NCBI GenBank assembly: GCA_963839165.1
Contig: CAWIUG010000036.1
Coordinates: 186,001 to 250,000 of the forward strand
Length of the DNA stretch: 64,000 nucleotides
Source of the DNA: DATFVA01 sp963839165
GTDB taxonomy: Bacteria > Bacteroidota > Ignavibacteria > Ignavibacteriales > Ignavibacteriaceae
Reading direction: 5' to 3'
Translations under genes and position numbers: made by a program
Part shown: in pieces, positions 46,242 to 55,521 of the stretch
Position numbering within the stretch: the stretch's first letter is position 1
Layout of the letters: each line of letters begins with the position of its first letter
The notes under the pieces: model-generated
Databases searched by the model: none
What the model was told of the DNA's origin: nothing
The model's input: only the letters and a program-made list of their open reading frames with translations

Positions 46242-46886
46242 TTATTCGAGTTCTGATTTTAACTTCTCAATCTTCATCTGGTAATAATCCTTCTTTTGAG
46301 GATTCTTAGTTAGTAGTCTCTCATAAATCGTAAGGGCTTCTCTGAATTCTCCCTGATTTATATAAATATTTGCCAGCGTCTCAGACACTATTGAATCGCC
46401 CCCGCCTGGTTTGGATGACGATGGTTCAGCCTTTGAGTCAGTCATTGAATCAAAAGAAGATAATTCCTTCTCCAGACTGATACTATTATTCTTTTGGGGT
46501 TTTTCCTCCCCGAAGAAAGCAGGTTGATGAGAAGATTCAAAAAGAACCCTTTGCTTCTTCAGAGTCTCAACTTCCTGCATATAGTATTCATATACCCCGT
46601 GAGAACTAATAAGCTCACTTCCCTTACGGAAAGAATCGAGCGCTTCTTTATATTTTCCCAGAAGCATTAATGCTTTGCCGAGAAGAATGTGTGCGGTTGG
46701 GTAATCGGGATAAATAGATAATCCATCATTAAGGATCTCTTCAGCCCTTGCTGCGTTATTTTTTTCGATCTCGATGTTTGCCACGCGGACAAACAGCGGT
46801 GACCGTTTATTATATTCGTATATGAGGTTTACTTTATCGTTGAATGTTTCTGAAGAAGTTTTACTCAATATCCTATGCCTTTGCAA
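46242..46886 (-). CDS. TPR-repeat protein
   Basis: A 214-residue protein with two pairs of TPR motifs: ARAEEILNDGLSIYPDYPTA with HILLGKALMLLGKYKEALDS (about 48-88), and LANIYINQGEFREALTIYER with LLTKNP (about 169-196). A Ser-rich linker joins them. No signal peptide is seen. TPR arrays bind partner proteins. The start lies inside the GT2 gene's last 14 bases, so it is coupled to it. Confidence 0.8.
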   Translation of the reverse strand: MQRHRILSKTSSETFNDKVNLIYEYNKRSPLFVRVANIEIEKNNAARAEEILNDGLSIYPDYPTAHILLGKALMLLGKYKEALDSFRKGSELISSHGVYEYYMQEVETLKKQRVLFESSHQPAFFGEEKPQKNNSISLEKELSSFDSMTDSKAEPSSSKPGGGDSIVSETLANIYINQGEFREALTIYERLLTKNPQKKDYYQMKIEKLKSELE

Positions 46887-48324
46887 ATGCGTGTTTTATT
46901 GAAGTTACAGCTACGAATGAGAATCCTATAAAAAACAGGATCTGAAAGGGCAATGCCGCTATCTCAAGGAAATATATAGAGGATGCAATGCCAACAAGAC
47001 AATATACGGCCATTATTGCTTCAACATAAACAGAGAATCCCAGTTTCCTGGAAAGATATCTTTTCCCCATCCATGTATCCCGTTCAGATACAACTTTGAA
47101 TTTCGGCGTACGCACAAATTCACTTTTCCGGTTGAGCAGACCTTCAATAACAGCACGTGAGTTATTTACTGCAAAACCCATACTGCCTGCCATAAAGAGA
47201 GGGAACAGGACTATTTTCTTTCTCCAGTCGGTTCTTATGTCTTTCTGTGAATAAAGGTAGAAAAGAAACGAGCTGACGAATGCAAGCACAAACAGCGAGA
47301 GTATTGCGAAGTATGCTTCGTGGGATCCGCTGTTCTTTATAAAAATTAAAGGTACGTTTAGAATGGCCGCCAGCAGGATAAACGGGAATACAAGGTTATT
47401 GGTAAGATGGAAGGTCGACTGTAGTTTGATCCTGAGAGGGATTTTCGATTTCCAGACCAGTGGTAAGATCTTCTTGGCTGTCTCAATCGCTCCTTTTGTC
47501 CACCTGAACTGCTGTGTCTTTAGTGCGTTTATTTCAGAGGGAAGTTCCGCAGGAGAAGTAAAATCGGGAAGAAACACGAAACGCCAGCCGTTAAGCTGAG
47601 CCCGGTAGCTGAGATCAAGGTCTTCTGTAAGTGTATCAGCATGCCAGTTGCCTGCATCTTCTATGCACTTTCTCTTCCAGATACCGCCGGTACCATTAAA
47701 GTTAATGAAAAATCCTGCCTTGTTCCTTACGGTCTGTTCAATTACAAAGTGACCGTCGAGGGCCAGAGCCTGTGCTTTTGTAAGTATTGAGTAATCTCCG
47801 TTAATATGTTCCCAGCGTGTCTGAACCATACCGACTTTCTCATCTGAGAAGAAAGATAATGTTTTCTTTAGAAAATTCTTATTCGGTATGAAGTCGGCAT
47901 CGAAGATAGCAATATACTCGCCCTTGGCAGTTTTGAGACCTTCTTTCAAAGCTCCGGCTTTGAATCCCTCACGGGTGCCTCTTCTGATGTGCACAATATC
48001 GAACCCAAGCAGCTGTTTTTCACGTACAATTCTTTCTGTAATCGATGTCGTTTCATCTGTAGAATCATCGAGCACCTGGATTTCCATCTTGTCCTTAGGA
48101 TAATCTATTTCGCATACAGCGTTTATTAATCGTTCAACAACGTAAAGTTCATTATAAAGTGGAAGTTGAATTGTAACAGAGGAAGAGAGATCGCTTACTG
48201 CTTTTGATTCATGTGTAACATCGCGGTATTTTTTATGATAATACATCATTATAAAACCGTGGCAGCCGAACACAAAAAGTATGAACAAAGAAACAAAGTA
48301 ACCAATAAGTACTACATCGTCCAT
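46873..48324 (-). CDS. Processive glycosyltransferase family 2 (cellulose-synthase-like)
   Basis: A 483-residue membrane protein. N-terminal helix, then GT2 motifs: VTIQLPLYNELYVVERLINA, IFDADFIPN (DxD-like), GGIWKRKC, TEDLDLSYRAQLNGW (TED) and QQFRWTKG (QxxRW). Four C-terminal helices follow. This set marks a processive family 2 enzyme such as hyaluronan/cellulose-type synthases or glucosyltransferases. The polymer or lipid product is unknown. It follows lptE. Confidence 0.9.
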   Translation of the reverse strand: MDDVVLIGYFVSLFILFVFGCHGFIMMYYHKKYRDVTHESKAVSDLSSSVTIQLPLYNELYVVERLINAVCEIDYPKDKMEIQVLDDSTDETTSITERIVREKQLLGFDIVHIRRGTREGFKAGALKEGLKTAKGEYIAIFDADFIPNKNFLKKTLSFFSDEKVGMVQTRWEHINGDYSILTKAQALALDGHFVIEQTVRNKAGFFINFNGTGGIWKRKCIEDAGNWHADTLTEDLDLSYRAQLNGWRFVFLPDFTSPAELPSEINALKTQQFRWTKGAIETAKKILPLVWKSKIPLRIKLQSTFHLTNNLVFPFILLAAILNVPLIFIKNSGSHEAYFAILSLFVLAFVSSFLFYLYSQKDIRTDWRKKIVLFPLFMAGSMGFAVNNSRAVIEGLLNRKSEFVRTPKFKVVSERDTWMGKRYLSRKLGFSVYVEAIMAVYCLVGIASSIYFLEIAALPFQILFFIGFSFVAVTSIKHAFAKA

Positions 48325-48344
48325 TTTAAAACCTCAATTATATA

Positions 48345-48908
48345 TTACCATCCTGAAACAGTATCCAACAGGATATCTTCAGTTATTTTATCTATTGCTG
48401 TTTGTATTGCATCTCTTCTTTGACTAATACTTCCACCAGACGGGTAGTCACCATAGTTTGAGAATCTTTTATCGAAAATAGTTTTCCGTTTTACCAGGTC
48501 CTTATAAGTTACTTGTACATTGATGGTAATTCTTCTGGCCTCAACATTTTCACCCGCGGCAACAACCGCAGGGGCATCACTTAAGGGTAGAATCACACAT
48601 TCAAGCAGCGCATCCGCATTAACTTTTTCGGTTACCTGGAGAGTATTATCGTTTATAAATTTCTGAACCAGCTGATCCGTTAATAGCTCTTTTAATCCCG
48701 GTTCACCAGAACCGCTTCTATCTTCCGCAATCGGTATTGCAATAGTTTTTAAGTGCTGTGGAACCGAAGCTCCTGTAAAAGAATATACACAGCACCCTGT
48801 AAAACTAAATATGAGTAAAGTTATAAACAAGAAGAATATTTTGGTTGAGACCCCTGTGAGTCTTGGATCAAAGTCCGATTTCCTTCGAATTTTTACTCTA
48901 AAGGCCAT
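48345..48908 (-). CDS. LptE-family lipopolysaccharide-assembly lipoprotein
   Basis: About 187 residues from the ATG at 48908. A signal segment (FLFITLLIFSFTGC) has a lipobox (FTGC). The next part, YSFTGASVPQHLKTIAIPIA, is the LptE pattern, and repeated strand-helix units follow (KELLTDQLVQKFINDNTLQV). LptE acts with LptD to insert lipopolysaccharide into the outer membrane. In this sequence the frame of the upstream activator reads straight into this gene because of a one-base loss; I restore it as a separate gene overlapping the activator stop by 11 bases. Confidence 0.85.
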   Translation of the reverse strand: MAFRVKIRRKSDFDPRLTGVSTKIFFLFITLLIFSFTGCCVYSFTGASVPQHLKTIAIPIAEDRSGSGEPGLKELLTDQLVQKFINDNTLQVTEKVNADALLECVILPLSDAPAVVAAGENVEARRITINVQVTYKDLVKRKTIFDKRFSNYGDYPSGGSISQRRDAIQTAIDKITEDILLDTVSGW

Positions 48909-49997
48909 ATTTCTTAATTTTTCTGAAAAGTGTTCTTTCACTGATCTCCAGCAGTTCCGCGGCGTCTCTTTTACTCCCCGGGTTTTATCAAGAGCCGCAT
49001 TTATAGCTGCTTTTTCGGCTTCGGCAAGAGGGATTACCTGACGCTGTTCATTTCCTCCATAGTAATTATCATCCGGCCTCTGGTGCACAAGATCTTTAAG
49101 TTCTATAAGGTCTTTTTTGATTTCAAACAACGCACGGTATAGTAGTTCCCGGTCAACTTCCTCCGGTGTCCTCTTAACGAAAATGGGAAGGTTCCTCGGA
49201 GGAGCCTCTTCTTCAATTGAAGGGTGTAATAAGGCTACAAATGAGGAGGTATCGAGCACATTGTTTCTGTTAAGAGCAACAGCGGTTTCCATGGTATTCT
49301 TAAGCTCTCTTACGTTGCCGGGCCAGGGATAATTCTTAAGCAGTTCAATTGCTTCATCAGTGATTGGCTGGGGCCGTAGTCCGTTCTGTTCAGAGTATGA
49401 TCTTGCAAAGTACTTTGCCAGCTCTTCTATATCAGCTTTTCTCCTTCTCAGCGGTGGTACATTAAGGGAGACAGCTTTTAACCTGAAATAAAGATCTTCC
49501 CTGAAATGCCGGGCATCCACTTCTCTCTGGAGGTCTTTATTCGTTGCGGCTATTATCCTTACATCAACTTTGGTCACTGTCTCTGCACCTATCTTCATAA
49601 ATTCGTTTGTCTCAATTGCCCGAAGAAGTTTAACCTGTGTATGCAGAGGCATTTCTGCTATCTCATCCAGGAAGAGTGTACCTCCGTCAGCAATTTCAAA
49701 ATATCCTTTCCTGCTCTCAACCGCGCCGGTAAATGAACCTTTTTTGTGGCCGAATAATTCACTTTCAAGGATCCCTTCGGGAATAGCTCCGCAGTTTACA
49801 TTTACCATCTGCTTATCTGCTCGGCTGCTGTATCCATGGATGGCCCTGGCAAAAACTTCTTTTCCTACCCCGCTTTCACCGTAAATGAGGACGGATATAT
49901 CTGAGCGGGCTACCTGCATAGTAATATCTACAAGGTCGTTCATCTCCTTGGTGGAGCTTATTATTCCAAACTTGGTTTTGAATTCCTCTGTGGTCAT
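48898..49997 (-). CDS. Sigma-54-dependent activator without sensor domain; frame broken by an indel
   Basis: About 366 residues after restoring one base near 48969. The AAA+ domain begins within 20 residues of the start: GESGVGKE, GSFTGA (Ser replaces the usual Ala), LFLDEI, PPLRRRKADIEELAKYFA. The true C-terminus is the Fis helix-turn-helix, DAAELLEISERTLFRKIKKYGL in the restored frame, but the assembled frame changes to NCWRSVKEHFSEK and runs into lptE. The lost base is in a four-T run. With no N-terminal sensor it may be constitutive or controlled by a partner. It lies directly before lptE. Confidence 0.85.
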
Positions 49998-50171
49998 TTC
50001 AATCTAAAAGAGTGTATACTTAACCGTTAAATATATTACTTTTTAACTCTTTATTAAAGAATGCTTTAGCCTCTGTAACGTTTAACACTAAAATTTTGGC
50101 CGTCATAGCAATAAATACCCTGCTCTCTCCTGATTTATTTAATTTTGTTTGAAGGGGAATGATATATGGTC

Positions 50172-50873
50172 TTACTTATTTATTGGGACGATCTGCCCGT
50201 TCAGCTCAAACTGGCTGCTAACCGCCTGTAGAAAACTTTCAGCCTCTTCACGCTTTTCGAACCGGCCTACATAAACTACCCGGAAGTCCGTGCCTCCAAC
50301 TGATTTATTTTTAATGAACGAATAATAACCCGCATCCTCAAACGTTTTTTTCAGAGAAACTGCATTTGAATCATTGCTGAAGGCACCCGCCTGTATCGTG
50401 AACTGATAGTCTTTTGTATCCACCGGAGATAATTCCTGGGGAGATGATACTTCATTTCCGGCAGGGATTTCTCTTTCTGCCAGTTTAATATATGGAGATG
50501 CGGGGTATCCTTCTTTTAATCTTTTCAAAAAACTTTCCGCTGTATTATATAACCCGAGAGAGAAGTAGTAAGAATAAAGACGATAAATTGAAGCATCCGC
50601 GTATTTACTCTTTGGGAAATCGTTCAGTACCCTGTTATAGATAGGAACGGCATCCTGACCGTTTTCTGTTAAAACTCCTTCAAGAAACAGCACGGAAGGA
50701 TCATTAGGATAAGATTTCTTTAACTCCGGCAGGATCTGCAGTACTGAGTCCTTTGCTCCTGCTTCAACTAATTTCAGATAGCTGACAATATCTTTCTCCT
50801 GAGAATATAAAGGTATGGTAAGCAGAATGAGGAATGTAAAAAACAGGACTTTTGTTATGCTGAATTTTCTCAT
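50172..50873 (-). CDS. SPOR-domain protein
   Basis: About 233 residues from the ATG at 50873, with GGAGA six bases before it (the upstream ATG at 50951 lies in miaB). Signal peptide ITKVLFFTFLILLTIPLYSQ. The middle has a TPR-like helical region (KSYPNDPSVLFLEGVL). The C-terminal SPOR domain (about 160-230) has YQFTIQAGAFSNDSNAVSLK and FRVVYVGRFEKREEAESFL. SPOR domains bind denuded glycan strands at the division septum. It follows miaB. Confidence 0.88.
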   Translation of the reverse strand: MRKFSITKVLFFTFLILLTIPLYSQEKDIVSYLKLVEAGAKDSVLQILPELKKSYPNDPSVLFLEGVLTENGQDAVPIYNRVLNDFPKSKYADASIYRLYSYYFSLGLYNTAESFLKRLKEGYPASPYIKLAEREIPAGNEVSSPQELSPVDTKDYQFTIQAGAFSNDSNAVSLKKTFEDAGYYSFIKNKSVGGTDFRVVYVGRFEKREEAESFLQAVSSQFELNGQIVPINK

Positions 50874-50935
50874 ATTTGTCTCCATGTGAATAACCCGGAT
50901 ATAAATGGTCAACCAGTCATCCCGAGATCTTCTCA

Positions 50936-52262
50936 TCAATTGAGCCTCCAATCCCCATGAATGCCGCCGAAGAGGGTGGCGTGTGTAGCCCTCGAGACCT
51001 TAGCCTTGATATAAGAACCTTCTTTGATCCTTTTATCGAATGGAAAGATTACTACTTTATTAGTGTCTGTTCTGCCCGCAAGGAACTTATCCGACTTTCT
51101 GCTGAAACCCTCAACCAGCACTACTTCCTCTCTGCCTATCAGCTCCTGGTTTTTCTCAAAGCTTATTTTCTGCTGGAGCTGGATAATTTCCTGAAGCCTT
51201 TTTGTTTTAACTTCATCTGACACATCATCATTCATCTTATAGGCTTTTGTTCCTTCTCGGGCGGAGTATTTGAACATATAAGCACCGTCATATCTTACTT
51301 GCTTCATAACATCAAGGGTCATAGCATGATCTTCCCAGGTCTCAGTGGGAAATCCGGCAATGATATCGGTAGAAAAACTTACACCTGGAATTATTCTTTT
51401 TGCCTTATCGATTAACCCAAGATAATGCTCAATAGTATAAGTTCTGTTCATCAGATCCAGGATCCTGTTTGATCCGGATTGTACAGGAAGATGAATATAA
51501 TTACAGAGGTTTGAGTGTTCTGCGATCGTGTAAAGAAGCTTATCAGATAAATCCTGAGGATGCGAGGTCGTAAACCTTATCCTAAATATCCCTATCAACC
51601 ATGCAGAGGCGGCCAGAAGATCGGCAAAATCATAATTCGTCATCAAGGTATGAATTAACATTTTGACCAAGCAGAGTAATTTCTCTGAAACCTCTATCCG
51701 GATAATTTCCGGATTCATCAACAACGGAAACCAGTGGCTTGCTCCTTTCTCGCCCTCGGGTAAAAGGAACTACACAGAAGGTACAGAATTTGTCGCACCC
51801 ACGCATAACTGAAATCCAGGCCTGAAGTCCGTCTTCACGGTAGGGAATTATATCATCATAGGTTTCGGTTTTGGATAACCTCACACCTATTCCCTTCTCA
51901 CCGTTGAAAGCAACGTCTAATAATTCCGGAAGTCTGCGGTATTCATCGGGACCAACGATCAGGTCAACTATCTTTTTCTCGTCGATCAGATCTTTCCTGA
52001 GTCTTTCTGCCATGCAGCCAAGGATACCAACTATCAGCTCCGGCTTTGAATTTTTAATGGTCTTAAAGTTACCCAGCCGTCCGTAAATTCTTTGCTCAGC
52101 GTTCTCCCTTATACTGCAGGTATTCAGCAAAACAACATCTGCATCATCCGCACTTTTGGCGATGCTGTATCCGTAATTATTAAGAATACCCATAACTATC
52201 TCTGTATCGGCCAGGTTCATCTGGCAGCCGTAAGTCTCTATATATACTTTGTTTTCTTTCAT
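50936..52262 (-). CDS. miaB: tRNA-2-methylthio-N6-dimethylallyladenosine synthase; frame broken by indels
   Basis: About 441 residues after correction. The N-terminal part has ETYGCQMNLADTEIV, LLNTCSIRENA, ILGCMAERL and the radical SAM triad GCDKFCTFCVVPFTRGRERS. The C-terminal part has HLPVQSGSNRILDLMNRTYT, the radical SAM C-terminal region and a TRAM domain. Between about 51580 and 51640 three single-base events fit the conserved MiaB sequence: an extra base before YDFADLL, a lost base in SAMVDRDI and an extra base before RIRFTTSHP. The two last ones compensate each other. This clustering suggests poor local sequence quality. Confidence 0.92.
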
Positions 52263-52329
52263 CTTAAGCTAAAATATAAGGTTAATGAGGCAGGAGTTCA
52301 ATATAAATAGGTTTCAACAGGTATCATGG

Positions 52330-52485
52330 TTAAACGTTTGTGAGATAATAAAGAACAAGGTTCAGCAGAATAAAACCTGCAAGGGCGAAAATGGTCAGAA
52401 TAATCCGTCTTTTCTTCTGCTTCGTCTTAAAAATTTCGCCGCCCAGGTAGACATGGTTCTTATCAGATTTTACAAATCCAAGCAT
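52330..52485 (-). CDS. Small single-TM protein (51 aa)
   Basis: A 51-residue frame on the minus strand. It has a basic charged first half (GEIFKTKQKKRR) followed by one strong membrane helix (IILTIFALAGFILLNLVLYY). The positive patch before the helix predicts the N-terminus inside. No ribosome binding site is visible, and I do not recognise a family. It fills the gap between miaB and the terminator of the cupredoxin protein gene. Confidence 0.45.
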   Translation of the reverse strand: MLGFVKSDKNHVYLGGEIFKTKQKKRRIILTIFALAGFILLNLVLYYLTNV

Positions 52486-52557
52486 ATTATTATAAATTTG
52501 TGAGGGCTAAAGTTAAAGAATTTAAGGCAACGGAATCAAGCATAAAAGAATTTCGCA

Positions 52558-52586
52558 TTGTCATTCCGAATTTGTTTCGGAATCTC
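52558..52586. repeat. Dispersed palindromic repeat, copy 2
   Basis: ATTCCGAATTTGTTTCGGAAT forms a hairpin with eight paired bases, flanked by TTGTC and CTCACCCC. It matches the segment at 36138-36166 (inverse orientation) at about 25 of 29 positions. Such units are often scattered in Bacteroidota-type genomes. Confidence 0.65.
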
Positions 52587-52613
52587 ACCCCCCGGGATCG
52601 TCACAAAATAGAT

Positions 52614-52641
52614 AGAGGCTGTCAAGATACTGACAGCCTCT
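52614..52641 (-). terminator. Rho-independent terminator
   Basis: Perfect 11-base stem AGAGGCTGTCA / TGACAGCCTCT with a six-base loop, 20 bases past the end of the T9SS cupredoxin gene. The minus-strand tail (ATCTATTTTG) has a short T run. Confidence 0.8.
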
Positions 52642-52660
52642 TCAAAGATAACCAGAAAAA

Positions 52661-54217
52661 TTACTTAACCAGCATCATCTTCTTAACAAGAGAAACGCCG
52701 TTTGATTCCAGCTTATAGAAATATAAACCACTGTTTAATCCGGTTGCGTTGAAATCAACGGTGTGATTACCTGATTTCATTAAACCATTAACCAGGACTG
52801 CAATCTGCTGTCCCAGTACATTATAAACAGTTAATTTTACATTGCTGTTCGATGGAACAGAAAAATCAATTTTGGTTGTCGGGTTGAACGGATTCGGGTA
52901 ATTCTGAGCAAGATCGAACCTGGCAGGAGCATCAATGTTTGTTTCAACTATATTCGAGTATTCAGAAGATCCATCCAAATCAACCTGTTTCAGTCTGTAG
53001 GAATATTTACCGGTTTCGAGATTATTATCCGTATAAGAATATTCGTGTGACTGAGTTGAGGTTCCGTTTCCATTAACAAATGAAATATTTGTCCATCCCG
53101 AATTTGAACTCTTTCTCTGAACTTCAAATCCGCGATTGTTAGTCTCTGTAGCTGTCTTCCAGTTCAGTGTTACTGAATTGCCGCTTACATTTGCTGTAAA
53201 TGATGTTAACTCTACAGGAATTACATCGCTCCAGGTTGTTGCAACTCTGATCCCATCAATGATCAGGGTGGGTGCGCTGCTGCTAGTACCCTGTCTTATG
53301 GTTACAGTAGAAATATCATTTGCGTCCGTTTTCGTTGTGTTGGTATATGAATCAATTTCAGGATTAGCGGGTTCAACCGGAGGTACATCAGAATTTAACA
53401 CATATATCGAAATGGCATCATCATTAGCTGAATCAGGATTAAAAACGTATTTGGTAACAATTAGATATGTTGCATCAAAAGAAAGTTCTGTGGTCCCATA
53501 AAAAGCACCTCCCGAAACCTCATTACTTTTGCTGACGCCAATTAAATATCCTGCACCTGAACTTTTAAGGTGAATTCTATCGTAATAATTAGTCTGAGAA
53601 CTTGCAGCTGAAAGGGCAATAAAATAATCACCTGATTGAGCTGAGGTAACATCTATCATAAATGCCACATAAACGCTGCCTGACGAAGGTCCCGGATTAG
53701 CGAAATTAACGTAAAGGTCTTCTCCAGTTGAAGCCAGAGTGACGGCATTACCTGAATCGTACGGATATCCCGGAAAGGTCAGACCGGGAGAAGTGACAGT
53801 AATTGGGTTTACTACACTTGAACCACTCCGCTGCCAGCCATGATCTATTAAAAGATCGCCTGCCGGGTAATCAAAGTTTTCAACGTACGGAAAAGCATAA
53901 CTGGCTGATATAGTTCCCTGCATCGTAGTATGAATATTGCACTGGTATGTATAATCGCCAGGATATTCAACTGCATAAGTGTAGGTATCACCGACTCCGA
54001 TGAAGGTATAATCCCAGGTTGCGGCACCTGAAGGAACTGAAGTTGACGATGTAGTATGTGTACCGCTGCTCAGCGTCCAAACAACAGTATCGCCTACATT
54101 ACAAACAATGTCTGCCGGAGTAAAAGCAAAGTTGGCTACATCAACATTAAAGGTATTTGCCGAAGCTAAACCTATCAGTCCCGTTACCAGAAAAACAAGA
54201 AGTAAAATTTTTTTCAT
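52661..54217 (-). CDS. Secreted cupredoxin-like protein with T9SS sorting tail
   Basis: A 518-residue protein. Signal peptide MKKILLLVFLVTGLIGLASA. A plastocyanin-like domain (about 22-110) keeps type 1 copper ligands His54 and C-x2-H-x2-M (Cys93, His96, Met99), as in amicyanin. A large beta-rich region (about 115-340) follows, then an Fn3-like domain (about 345-430). The last 80 or so residues are a type A sorting tail (FDLAQNYPNPFNPTTKIDFS). It is probably exported by the type IX system. The copper domain suggests electron transfer or metal binding at the cell surface; the partner is unknown. Confidence 0.9.
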   Translation of the reverse strand: MKKILLLVFLVTGLIGLASANTFNVDVANFAFTPADIVCNVGDTVVWTLSSGTHTTSSTSVPSGAATWDYTFIGVGDTYTYAVEYPGDYTYQCNIHTTMQGTISASYAFPYVENFDYPAGDLLIDHGWQRSGSSVVNPITVTSPGLTFPGYPYDSGNAVTLASTGEDLYVNFANPGPSSGSVYVAFMIDVTSAQSGDYFIALSAASSQTNYYDRIHLKSSGAGYLIGVSKSNEVSGGAFYGTTELSFDATYLIVTKYVFNPDSANDDAISIYVLNSDVPPVEPANPEIDSYTNTTKTDANDISTVTIRQGTSSSAPTLIIDGIRVATTWSDVIPVELTSFTANVSGNSVTLNWKTATETNNRGFEVQRKSSNSGWTNISFVNGNGTSTQSHEYSYTDNNLETGKYSYRLKQVDLDGSSEYSNIVETNIDAPARFDLAQNYPNPFNPTTKIDFSVPSNSNVKLTVYNVLGQQIAVLVNGLMKSGNHTVDFNATGLNSGLYFYKLESNGVSLVKKMMLVK

Positions 54218-54515
54218 TACAGCTCCTCAGATAAATGATTGAAACAATAGTACCTAAAAATTCAGCAAATTGAAATTACTGGATATTTGCATCTGCCGCA
54301 AGCAGTTTAAATAATTTAATAATAAAATAATATATTGTTGTTTTATCTTACTAGTAGTATCTGGACAGCAAATAGGGACATTGTTTTAGAAAGTAGTTAA
54401 AATATTATAATAACATCAATAATGAGTCAGGTGTCAGAAGCTTTATGCGAATTATGTATTATTATTTGAACTGTTGACAACTATTAATTGTTTTAATAAT
54501 AAAACTGCAAATATT

Positions 54516-55442
54516 ATGACAAAAAAGATAATAATGACAGGCGCAACGGGTTTGATCGGTACAAACCTGGCAAAAGCTCTGACTTCACGCGGATATGAGA
54601 TAACTGTGATTACGCGGGATGTCGATAAGGGCCGCGAAGCCCTATCCTTTGTTCAGAATTTTATTCGGTGGGACTATCGTAAACCTGAGACATGGAGCAG
54701 TCAATTTGAAGATGCCTTCGCAGTTATTCATCTTGCAGGCGCAAATCTTGCCGGTAAAAGATTTACGGAATCTTATAAGAGGAAGGTTTGGGACAGCAGG
54801 ATTATTAGTACTAAAAATATTGTTAATGCTATTGCCGGGGTGAAGAAAAAACCAGCCATCCTCCTTTGCGCCTCTGGAATAAATTTTTATGGCGACAGCG
54901 GAGACAGGATCCTGACCGAGAACTCTGATCCAGGAAATGATTTCCTTGCAGATTTGTGTGAGGAATGGGAAAATGAAGCGGCTAAGGTGGAGAGATTGGG
55001 AGTGCGGAGAGTCAGCATCAGGACGAGTCCTGTTCTCAGTACTCAGGATGCCATGCTTAAAAAATTACTTCCATTGTTTAACTTCTATATCGGTGCCTCT
55101 CTGGGGAGCGGGAAACAATGGTTCTCCTGGATTCATATTGACGATATAATAAATGCTTATGTTCATTGCCTGGAAAATGAATCGGTAACGGGACCGGTAA
55201 ATGCATCTTCACCAAATCCTGTTACGATGAATGAATTTGCTGAACAACTGGGGGATGTTCTGAACAGACCTGTGTTTTTCAGAGTTCCAAAACTGGTAAT
55301 GAAGGCAATGATAGGAGAATCAGCAGACTTTATTACAGCTAGTCTTCGCGTTGTGCCGGAAAAGCTGGAAGGATCAGGATTCAGATTTGCTCACCCGCTT
55401 TTAAAAGATGCCCTTTCCGACGCAGTTAGAAATAACAAATAA
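54516..55442 (+). CDS. NAD(P)-dependent epimerase/dehydratase, TIGR01777 type
   Basis: A 308-residue extended short-chain dehydrogenase. It has MTGATGLIGTNLAKALTSRG (GxxGxxG), the TIGR01777 middle region (FAVIHLAGANLAGKRFTESY), and C-terminal PSPVTMNEFAE-like ASSPNPVTMNEFAEQLGDVL plus FRVPKLVMKAMIGE. The family (YfcH/SDR39U1) has no known substrate. ATG at 54516 is used; the frame is open upstream to 54474 without domain support. It converges on the DUF3303 gene. Confidence 0.9.
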   Translation: MTKKIIMTGATGLIGTNLAKALTSRGYEITVITRDVDKGREALSFVQNFIRWDYRKPETWSSQFEDAFAVIHLAGANLAGKRFTESYKRKVWDSRIISTKNIVNAIAGVKKKPAILLCASGINFYGDSGDRILTENSDPGNDFLADLCEEWENEAAKVERLGVRRVSIRTSPVLSTQDAMLKKLLPLFNFYIGASLGSGKQWFSWIHIDDIINAYVHCLENESVTGPVNASSPNPVTMNEFAEQLGDVLNRPVFFRVPKLVMKAMIGESADFITASLRVVPEKLEGSGFRFAHPLLKDALSDAVRNNK

Positions 55443-55490
55443 GCTCTCTATAATGGATGTGGGTGATCAGCATCCTTAAGGAAAACCCCC

Positions 55491-55513
55491 GGCCTGCCTT
55501 GCTCAAGCAGGCC
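55491..55513. terminator. Shared terminator between convergent genes
   Basis: GGCCTGC / GCAGGCC stem with a nine-base loop, followed by TTATTT on the plus strand and preceded by CCCCC with AAAA, giving TTTT on the minus strand. It sits between the epimerase and DUF3303 genes and may serve both. Confidence 0.75.
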
Positions 55514-55521
55514 TTATTTAA

